Positions 13,892-19,270 of a stretch of DNA of 19,270 bases are shown here, piece by piece. The stretch is taken from contig DDSV01000009.1 of assembly GCA_002344215.1 (NCBI GenBank), forward strand, positions 31,083 through 50,352, in the 5' to 3' direction. How positions within the stretch are numbered: the stretch's first letter is position 1; each line of letters begins with the position of its first letter. A model generated the notes under the pieces. It saw nothing but the letters and a program-made list of their open reading frames with translations. It searched no databases and was not told where the DNA came from. A program made the position numbers and the translations under genes. The stretch comes from Akkermansiaceae bacterium UBA2381 (GTDB taxonomy: Bacteria > Verrucomicrobiota > Verrucomicrobiia > Verrucomicrobiales > DEV007).

Positions 13892-13920
13892 TTGTCCGAT
13901 TTCGTAACATTCGCTAGATC
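13892..13920 (+). promoter_or_regulatory. Candidate promoter of the TPR protein gene
   Basis: TTGTCC (13892-13897) and TAGATC (13915-13920) have an ideal 17-base spacing, with a T-rich stretch just upstream of the -35-like box. It is about 93 bases before the chosen ATG at 14014. The -10 match is poor, so confidence is low. Confidence 0.3.
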
Positions 13921-14013
13921 ATGCGCGGCCCGCCGTGTTATGGTGGGAACCCGTCCGGACTCCGGGCGACGCAAATTTCAGACCTTTTTCATCCCAGCGG
14001 AATTACAGAGACC

Positions 14014-15435
14014 ATGTCCGAAGAAGCAAACACACCGGAACTTAAAGACGATGTTCGTCAGCACCAGCTGGCTCCCAACCTCAACAAGCTGTTTCTCAAG
14101 GCGGAAAGCGCGATGGAGCTGCGGAACTGGAGTTACGCCGTCAGTCTGATTCAGGCAATTCTCGTCAAAGAGCCCGGATTCCTCGAGGGCAGGAAGCGGC
14201 TTCGCCTTGCCTCCGTGAAAGAGAACGAGGGCAAGCGGGGCATCAAGATGGGAGGGGAGGCCCTCAAGGTGATGAAGATGCAGAGCCAGGTCAAAAAAGA
14301 CCCGCTCAATGTCATGGTCATGCTGGAAAAGGATGTCCTCGCCGGTGATCCCTACAATCCCCAGGGCAATGAACTCCTTTATGAAGCAGCCGTGGCGGCC
14401 GGGCTTCCGGTGACGGCCGGTTTTGCTCTCCAGACTGTCATTGACGGAGATCCGGAGAACATCAAATTCTACCACAAGCTGGGCGACTTCTACATGTCCC
14501 GCGAGATCTACGACAAAGCATCGGAAATTTTCGGAAAGATCGTCGAGAAGAACCGCAGTGATCTTGAGGCGACCAAGAAGTTCAAGGACGCGACTGCGAG
14601 AGGTTCGATTGCCTCACAGAAGTGGGACAGCGAAGGAGACTGGCGTGATCTGCTGAAAGACAAGGATGCCTCGAAGGATCTCGAGAGTAAGGGGCGCGCG
14701 GCGATGACGCCGGAAATGCTCCAGGCCCAGGCCGACGGGTTGGCGGCGGAGTATGCCGCCAATCAGAACAATCTGGATGTCACGAAGCGACTTGCCGCCA
14801 CCTACGAGGAACTGGAGCAGTTCGAGTCGGCTCTCTCATTCTACGAATGGGCCTTCCATCTGAGCAACAACGATCCCTCGCTCGAGAAAAAGGTCGCGAA
14901 CATCCGCGAGATCGTGAACAAGGCCCACCTCGACGCCCTCGCGCGGTTTGTGGAGGAGAACCCCGGGCATCCTGACATTGAACTCTACAAGTCGCAGCTT
15001 GCCGAGGCGGAGAAGGCCCAGATCGAGGTTCTTATTGCCGAGTCACGGGAGCGGGTGGACCGGAACCCCACGGACAATGAACTGAGGTATGAGCTGGGAT
15101 CACGTCTTTTCCGCGCCGGCCAGTATCGGGAGTCCATCCAGCATTTGCAGCAGGCCAAGCGAAGCCCCAATCTCCGGATCAGGGTGATGAACCTGCTCGG
15201 TCAATGTTATGAAAACATGAACATGACCGACCTTGCCGCCACTCAGTACGAAGAGGCGCTCACCGAACTGCCATCGATGGACGAGGTCAAGAAGGAGCTT
15301 CTCTACAACCTCGGGTTGCTCTACGAAAAACTGGGGAACACCGCCAAATACATGGAGTGTCTCAAGCAGATCTACGCGGTCGATTACGGGTATCGCGATG
15401 TCGCCGTGAGGGTCGAAGGATCCTACGGTGGCTGA
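14014..15435 (+). CDS. Tetratricopeptide repeat protein (verrucomicrobial type)
   Basis: The 473-residue protein is cytoplasmic by sequence, with no signal peptide or membrane segment. The frame is open further upstream to 13921, but that extension has odd composition and overlaps the candidate promoter, so I chose ATG 14014 (MSEEANTPELKDD); a weak agag lies just upstream. TPR-like helical pairs occur at about 35-65, 150-185, 253-288, 355-390 and 390-460, with a charged helix, possibly coiled, at about 292-350. The conserved tail around LGQCYE, LLYNLGLLYEKLG and IYAVDYGYRDVAVRVE is one I associate with a TPR family common in Verrucomicrobiota; its function is unknown. It converges on clpB. 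The gene is GC-rich like the surrounding housekeeping genes, unlike the TPR block at 5850-10893. Confidence 0.88.
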   Translation: MSEEANTPELKDDVRQHQLAPNLNKLFLKAESAMELRNWSYAVSLIQAILVKEPGFLEGRKRLRLASVKENEGKRGIKMGGEALKVMKMQSQVKKDPLNVMVMLEKDVLAGDPYNPQGNELLYEAAVAAGLPVTAGFALQTVIDGDPENIKFYHKLGDFYMSREIYDKASEIFGKIVEKNRSDLEATKKFKDATARGSIASQKWDSEGDWRDLLKDKDASKDLESKGRAAMTPEMLQAQADGLAAEYAANQNNLDVTKRLAATYEELEQFESALSFYEWAFHLSNNDPSLEKKVANIREIVNKAHLDALARFVEENPGHPDIELYKSQLAEAEKAQIEVLIAESRERVDRNPTDNELRYELGSRLFRAGQYRESIQHLQQAKRSPNLRIRVMNLLGQCYENMNMTDLAATQYEEALTELPSMDEVKKELLYNLGLLYEKLGNTAKYMECLKQIYAVDYGYRDVAVRVEGSYGG

Positions 15436-15477
15436 GTGACTTGTGCCTCTCCTGGTGCCCGCTGCGAGTGAAGGTAG

Positions 15478-15498
15478 CCGCGTTCGGCCCGAGCGCGG
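15478..15498. terminator. GC-rich hairpin after the TPR gene
   Basis: CCGCGTTC and GAGCGCGG form an eight-pair stem (one G-T wobble) around GGCCC. It lies between convergent genes, so it may act in either direction, but it has no T-run. Confidence 0.35.
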
Positions 15499-15530
15499 GT
15501 TGCGCGTTCATTGATCAAAGACCGTCCAAC

Positions 15531-15549
15531 GCGGCCTCACAGAGGCCGC
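15531..15549. terminator. Perfect hairpin at the TPR/clpB convergent junction
   Basis: GCGGCCT and AGGCCGC pair perfectly around a CACAG loop, 23 bases from the clpB stop. There is no T-run on either side. It may be a bidirectional terminator or a dispersed intergenic repeat element. Confidence 0.45.
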
Positions 15550-15571
15550 CTACAGAAATCCTCTCGACCTC

Positions 15572-18151
15572 TCACGCCGAAAAGACAAGCCCTCCGTCTT
15601 CCACATCGATCGTGATCGTGTCGCCCTCCTTGAACTTGCCGTCGAGCAGATCAAGGCTGAGCGGATCGAGGATACGATGCTGAATGACCCGCTTGAGAGG
15701 GCGTGCCCCGTAGGCCGGGTCGTATCCCTCTGTCGCGATCTTCTCCAGCGCGGCCGGAGTCAGCTTCAGCTCCAAGCCCAGCGCGGTGAGGCGCTTCATG
15801 ACCCGGTCGATCTGAATCTTCACGATGGAGGAAAGATCCTCCTCGTTGAGCCGGTCGAAGATGATCGTCTCATCGATGCGGTTGAGAAATTCCGGACGGA
15901 AATGACCGCGCAAGGCGCCGAGCACGAGTGCCTCCCGCTGCTCGGGATTGCTTTCACTCATGATGTATTCCGAGCCGATGTTACTTGTCATGATGATGAC
16001 CGTATTGCGGAAGTCCACGGTGCGACCCTGGCCATCGGTGATGCGGCCATCGTCGAGGACCTGAAGCAGCACGTTGAAGACATCCGGATGCGCCTTCTCC
16101 ACTTCATCAAGGAGAACGACCGAGTAGGGTTTGCGTCTCACGAGTTCGGAAAGCTGACCGCCCTCCTCGTATCCGACATAGCCGGGAGGCGCTCCGATCA
16201 AACGCGAAACGGAGTGCTTCTCCATGTACTCGCTCATGTCGATGCGGACCATGGCATTCTCATCGTCGAAGAGGAACTCGGCGAGTGCGCGGGAGAGTTC
16301 GGTCTTGCCGACTCCGGTGGGCCCGAGAAAGAGGAAAGAACCGATGGGGCGGTTTTCATCCTGCAATCCGGCACGGGCACGGCGCACCGCATTCGAGACG
16401 GCCTGGACCGCTTTGCGTTGACCGATGACCCGGTCGCCGAGACGGATTTCCATGCTCACGAGTTTGGAACGCTCGCCCTCCTGCAGGCGTGAGACGGGGA
16501 TGTGCGTCCACGAACTGACGACCTGGGCGATGTCCTCTTCGGTGACTTCCTCTTTGAGAAGACGGGAGCTTTGCTGCATTTGATTGAGCTGCTCCTGCGC
16601 CTCTTTCAAGGCCGTCTCTTTTCCGGGAAGGAGCCCGTACTGAATCTCACTGGCCCGGCCGAGATTGCCCTCGCGCTGGCTGCGCTCCAGGTCGTTCTTG
16701 AGCTGTTCGATCTCCTCCTGAACCTGGTTGGCGCGACCGATGACCGACTTTTCATTCTGCCACTGGGCGCGAAGGGCATCCGATTTTTCCTTCAGATCGG
16801 CCATCTCCTTTTCCACTTTCTGGAGACGTTCCTTGCTGCTTTCGTCCTTCTCCTTCGCGAGGGCCTGACGCTCCATCTCCAGTTGCATGCCCTGGCGTTC
16901 GAGCTGGTCGATTTCGGTGGGCAGACTGTCGAGCTCGATCTTGAGACGCGAGGCGGCCTCGTCGATCAGGTCGACGGCTTTGTCAGGGAGGAAGCGGTCC
17001 GAAATGTAGCGGTCGCTGAGCATGGCCGCCGCGACAATGGCAGAGTCCTTGATCGTCACTCCATGGTGGACCTCGTAGCGTTCTTTGATCCCGCGGAGGA
17101 TGGTGATGGTGTCCTCGACCGAAGGTTCGTTGACCATGACTGGCTGGAAGCGGCGCTCGAGAGCGGCATCCTTTTCGATGTATTTGCGGTACTCGTCCAG
17201 CGTCGTCGCGCCGATGGTGCGGAGTTCGCCTCGCGCGAGTTGCGGCTTCAGCATGTTCGAGGCGTCGACCGCCCCTTCGCTCGCTCCGGCACCGACGATG
17301 GTGTGCAACTCGTCGATGAAGAGAATGATCTCGCCGTCGCTCGAGGTGACCTCCTTGAGAAAGGCCTTCAAACGGTCTTCGAATTCTCCGCGGTATTTTG
17401 CCCCGGCGATCATCGAGCTGATATCCATCGCGATAAGTCGTTTGTTTTTCAGCGATTCCGGAACATCTCCGCTGACAATGCGGCGGGCGAGGCCTTCGGC
17501 GATTGCGGTCTTGCCGACCCCGGGTTCGCCAATGAGGACGGGGTTGTTCTTGGTGCGGCGCGAAAGGATCTGCATGACCCGGCGGATTTCCTCATCCCGC
17601 CCGATGATGGGATCGAGTTTTCCCTTCCGTGCGATCGCGGTGAGGTCGGTTCCGTATTTTTCCAGCGTCTGGTATTTTCCCTCCGGATCCTGATCGGTGA
17701 CTTTCTGACTGCCCCGGATCGCCGTGATCGCTTTGGTGAGGGTGGCCTCGCTGATACCCTGCTCTTTGAAGAGGGCTTTCAGATCCGCCGATCCTTCACG
17801 GATGAAGCTGATGAGAATATGTTCGACGCTGGTGAACTCATCCCGCATCTCCGTTTTGACTTTCTCGGCGGTGTTGAGCACGGCGCGGAGGTCCTGACTG
17901 AGATAGAGCTGTTGTCCGGCATTTCCGGTAACGGCGGGAAGCTTGTCGAGGAGGCGGGTCAGGGACGATTCGATCACCCGGGGATTGGCTCCGGCGTTCT
18001 CGAGAATGGGGCGGGTCACTCCCTCGGCCTGGCTGAGCAGGGCCGAAAAGAGGTGGACGCTCGTCATCTCGGAATGGTTCTTCGCCGAGGCCAGATTTTG
18101 GGCGGCCTGAACGGCTTCCTGGAGTTTGTGAGTGAATTGATTGGGGTTCAT
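15572..18151 (-). CDS. clpB: ATP-dependent disaggregase ClpB
   Basis: ClpB is a hexameric AAA+ machine that pulls proteins out of aggregates together with DnaK. The 859-residue protein has full family length. An N-domain (about 1-145) is followed by AAA module 1 with Walker A GEPGVGKT (208-215) and Walker B FIDE (278-281). The coiled-coil middle domain that separates ClpB from ClpA/ClpC runs about 405-525. AAA module 2 has Walker A GPTGVGKT (610-617), pore loop GYVG (657-660) and LLDE (680-683), and the C-terminal domain ends near GARPLKRVIQHRI. There is no IGL/F loop for ClpP binding. AGGA lies seven bases before the ATG, one of the few Shine-Dalgarno-like sites here. An inverted repeat 56 bases upstream may be an operator. 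Confidence 0.98.
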   Translation of the reverse strand: MNPNQFTHKLQEAVQAAQNLASAKNHSEMTSVHLFSALLSQAEGVTRPILENAGANPRVIESSLTRLLDKLPAVTGNAGQQLYLSQDLRAVLNTAEKVKTEMRDEFTSVEHILISFIREGSADLKALFKEQGISEATLTKAITAIRGSQKVTDQDPEGKYQTLEKYGTDLTAIARKGKLDPIIGRDEEIRRVMQILSRRTKNNPVLIGEPGVGKTAIAEGLARRIVSGDVPESLKNKRLIAMDISSMIAGAKYRGEFEDRLKAFLKEVTSSDGEIILFIDELHTIVGAGASEGAVDASNMLKPQLARGELRTIGATTLDEYRKYIEKDAALERRFQPVMVNEPSVEDTITILRGIKERYEVHHGVTIKDSAIVAAAMLSDRYISDRFLPDKAVDLIDEAASRLKIELDSLPTEIDQLERQGMQLEMERQALAKEKDESSKERLQKVEKEMADLKEKSDALRAQWQNEKSVIGRANQVQEEIEQLKNDLERSQREGNLGRASEIQYGLLPGKETALKEAQEQLNQMQQSSRLLKEEVTEEDIAQVVSSWTHIPVSRLQEGERSKLVSMEIRLGDRVIGQRKAVQAVSNAVRRARAGLQDENRPIGSFLFLGPTGVGKTELSRALAEFLFDDENAMVRIDMSEYMEKHSVSRLIGAPPGYVGYEEGGQLSELVRRKPYSVVLLDEVEKAHPDVFNVLLQVLDDGRITDGQGRTVDFRNTVIIMTSNIGSEYIMSESNPEQREALVLGALRGHFRPEFLNRIDETIIFDRLNEEDLSSIVKIQIDRVMKRLTALGLELKLTPAALEKIATEGYDPAYGARPLKRVIQHRILDPLSLDLLDGKFKEGDTITIDVEDGGLVFSA

Positions 18152-18207
18152 GGTCGGTTCCTGAGGGTAGGTCTCAAGGTAATGTGGGATTTTTAAAGCT
18201 TTCCCGC

Positions 18208-18232
18208 CACGCTTCAGTTGTGTTGAAGCGTG
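18208..18232. promoter_or_regulatory. Inverted repeat CACGCTTCA-N7-TGAAGCGTG upstream of clpB
   Basis: Two perfect nine-base arms (18208-18216, 18224-18232) with a seven-base spacer lie in the 219-base divergent region between clpB and the NTF2-like gene. The geometry resembles heat-shock operators such as CIRCE (9-9-9) and HAIR (7-7-7), but the sequence matches neither. A repressor site is inferred. Confidence 0.45.
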
Positions 18233-18291
18233 CGGAACTTGGGATTTCGCTTTGTTTTGAGTAACATTGCAGGTTTTTGTTCAAAAATTGT

Positions 18292-18307
18292 TTCTCGCGA
18301 TCGAGAA
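18292..18307. promoter_or_regulatory. Inverted repeat TTCTCG-CGAT-CGAGAA
   Basis: Six-base perfect arms around CGAT lie in the same divergent region, 63 bases upstream of the NTF2-like start. It may be a second protein-binding site. No convincing -35/-10 pair was found in 18152-18370. Confidence 0.3.
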
Positions 18308-18370
18308 TTGCCTGCCTGAAGTAGGTTCGGGAACTTGCGAAGGGGGAAGCGCTAAGCGAACCTCCCGTCC

Positions 18371-18787
18371 ATGAATTGTGCCTGTAGCGAAACCGAAGAC
18401 CTGATCCGGCTCTATTACGAAGCGTTTAACCAGGGCGACCGGCCCGGGATGCTGAGACTCCTCAGCGGAGAGGTCGTCCACGATATCAATCAAGGTGACC
18501 GGGTCGTTGGCACCGACGCCTTTGCCCAATTCCTTGTGCACATGGACAAGTGCTATGGAGAGCAGGTCGAGGACCTGGTCGTGCTGGTGAATGACAAGGG
18601 TGACCGCGCCGCAGCGGAGTTTTTCATCCGGGGAGAATACCTGGCGACCGATGAGGGACTTCCTCCGGCCAACGGCCAGACCTACCATCTCCGCGTCGGA
18701 GCATTTTTCGAGATCGCGGAGGGACGCATCGCCCGGGTCACCAACTACTACAACATGCCGGACTGGATCCGTCAGGTGGGCGGGTGA
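18371..18787 (+). CDS. NTF2/SnoaL-like protein, ketosteroid isomerase-related type
   Basis: The 138-residue protein is a single NTF2-like cone fold. It starts with the helix LIRLYYEAFNQGD (11-23), then VVHDINQGDRVVG (35-47) and FLVHMDKCYGEQ, followed by strands with AAEFFIRGEYLATDEGLPPA and the closing RIARVTNYYNMPDWIRQV. These phrases match the 'ketosteroid isomerase-related protein' subfamily as I remember it; the enzymatic role of that subfamily is not established, so no reaction is assigned. The ATG at 18371 gives the normal family length, and no Shine-Dalgarno is seen. It is divergent from clpB and converges on the DUF1501 gene with only 12 bases between their stops. Confidence 0.85.
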   Translation: MNCACSETEDLIRLYYEAFNQGDRPGMLRLLSGEVVHDINQGDRVVGTDAFAQFLVHMDKCYGEQVEDLVVLVNDKGDRAAAEFFIRGEYLATDEGLPPANGQTYHLRVGAFFEIAEGRIARVTNYYNMPDWIRQVGG

Positions 18788-18799
18788 GGAAAGGCCGAC

Positions 18800-19270
18800 T
18801 CAAACGAGAATCTCCCGTGCCACCTTCCCATACACATCGGTCAGGCGGAAGTCGCGGCCGGCGTGGCGGTGGGTGAGGCGCTCGTGGTCCATGCCGAGCT
18901 GGTGCAGGAGGGTGGCGTGCAGGTCGTGGACTTCGACGGGGTTTTCCTCGGTGTATTTGCCGATGTCGTCGGTGCGGCCATGCACGTGCCCGGGCTTGAA
19001 GCCGCCGCCGGCGACCCAGACGCTGAAGCAGTCGCGATGATGGCCGCGACCGTTTTTGCCCTCGCGCCAGGGGGTGCGGCCGAACTCGGTGGCCCAGAGG
19101 ATGATGGTCTCGTCCAACATGCCGCGCTGCTTGAGGTCGGTGATGAGGGCGGCGGTGGGCTGGTCCACGTTGTGGGCGAGGTCGGCGTGCTCCTTCATCT
19201 CGCCGTGGGAGTCCCAGTTCGGGCGGGAGCCGGTGTCAATCAGCTCGATGAAACGCACGCCGCGCTCGGC
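18800..19270 (-). CDS. DUF1501 (sulfatase-like) protein, C-terminal part, cut by the window edge
   Basis: The frame is open to the last base of the window, so the start lies beyond 19270; 156 residues are visible. DUF1501 proteins belong to the alkaline phosphatase-like superfamily and are very numerous in Planctomycetota and Verrucomicrobiota, usually exported and paired with DUF1549/DUF1553 cytochrome-type genes. Diagnostic stretches are WDSHG, LDETIILWATEFGRTP, NGRGHHRD, WVAGGGFKPG, VHDLHATLLHQLGMDHERLTHR and GRDFRLTDVYG, including histidines and aspartates expected of the metal site. The substrate is unknown. A GTG at 19256-19258 is internal and is not the start. Confidence 0.93.
   Translation of the reverse strand, partial: AERGVRFIELIDTGSRPNWDSHGEMKEHADLAHNVDQPTAALITDLKQRGMLDETIILWATEFGRTPWREGKNGRGHHRDCFSVWVAGGGFKPGHVHGRTDDIGKYTEENPVEVHDLHATLLHQLGMDHERLTHRHAGRDFRLTDVYGKVAREILV

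Noticed and set aside
13921..14013. N-terminal extension of the TPR protein
   Set aside because: Its residues (MRGPPCYGG...) look non-coding and overlap the candidate promoter; ATG 14014 fits better.
16502..18196. Long plus-strand open frame (564 codons) opposite clpB
   Set aside because: It is antisense to an intact clpB gene and a product of the high-GC complementary frame, with no recognisable domain.

Overview
The window looks like chromosomal DNA from a bacterium of the Verrucomicrobiota or the wider PVC group. This rests on a DUF1501 gene at the right edge, a lineage-typical 473-residue TPR protein, fairly high GC in the housekeeping genes (hand counts of sample 60-base lines give 60-65%), very few Shine-Dalgarno sequences, and intergenic spacers filled with very short tandem repeats. 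The placement is inference; there is no rRNA here to confirm it.

Left part (1-3856): a repeat-filled edge leads into a two-gene unit, a 47-residue DUF2256 zinc-ribbon protein and a photolyase/cryptochrome-type FAD-binding protein whose domain order appears reversed. It converges on a FAN1-like VRR-NUC nuclease fused to a DEDDh 3'-5' exonuclease. The junction between the two is an array of 19 seven-base units that contains both genes' stop codons. All three genes fit a DNA damage theme.

Middle part (3857-10893): an RbsA/MglA-type sugar ABC transporter ATPase stands alone, with no permease or binding protein beside it. After a low-GC spacer of about 400 bases containing hairpins come two large TPR reading frames. 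The first carries an internal C39-like cysteine peptidase domain. The two frames overlap by 68 bases, and one extra base near 8175-8181 would account for the break. They were most likely one protein of about 1,680 residues. Sample GC here is 45-55%, so the block may be an acquired insertion.

Right part (10894-19270): housekeeping and envelope genes. These are mnmA (tRNA 2-thiouridylase), an octamer repeat array, a secreted M23 (LytM) peptidase, a small secreted protein resembling a SecDF P1-head fold, the TPR protein, clpB, an NTF2/SnoaL-like protein, and the C-terminal part of a DUF1501 protein cut by the window edge.

The most unusual items are the C39-TPR giant with its frameshift, the FAN1-exonuclease fusion, the reversed photolyase next to DUF2256, and the repeat arrays placed at convergent gene ends. 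No CRISPR array, insertion sequence, tRNA or rRNA was seen.
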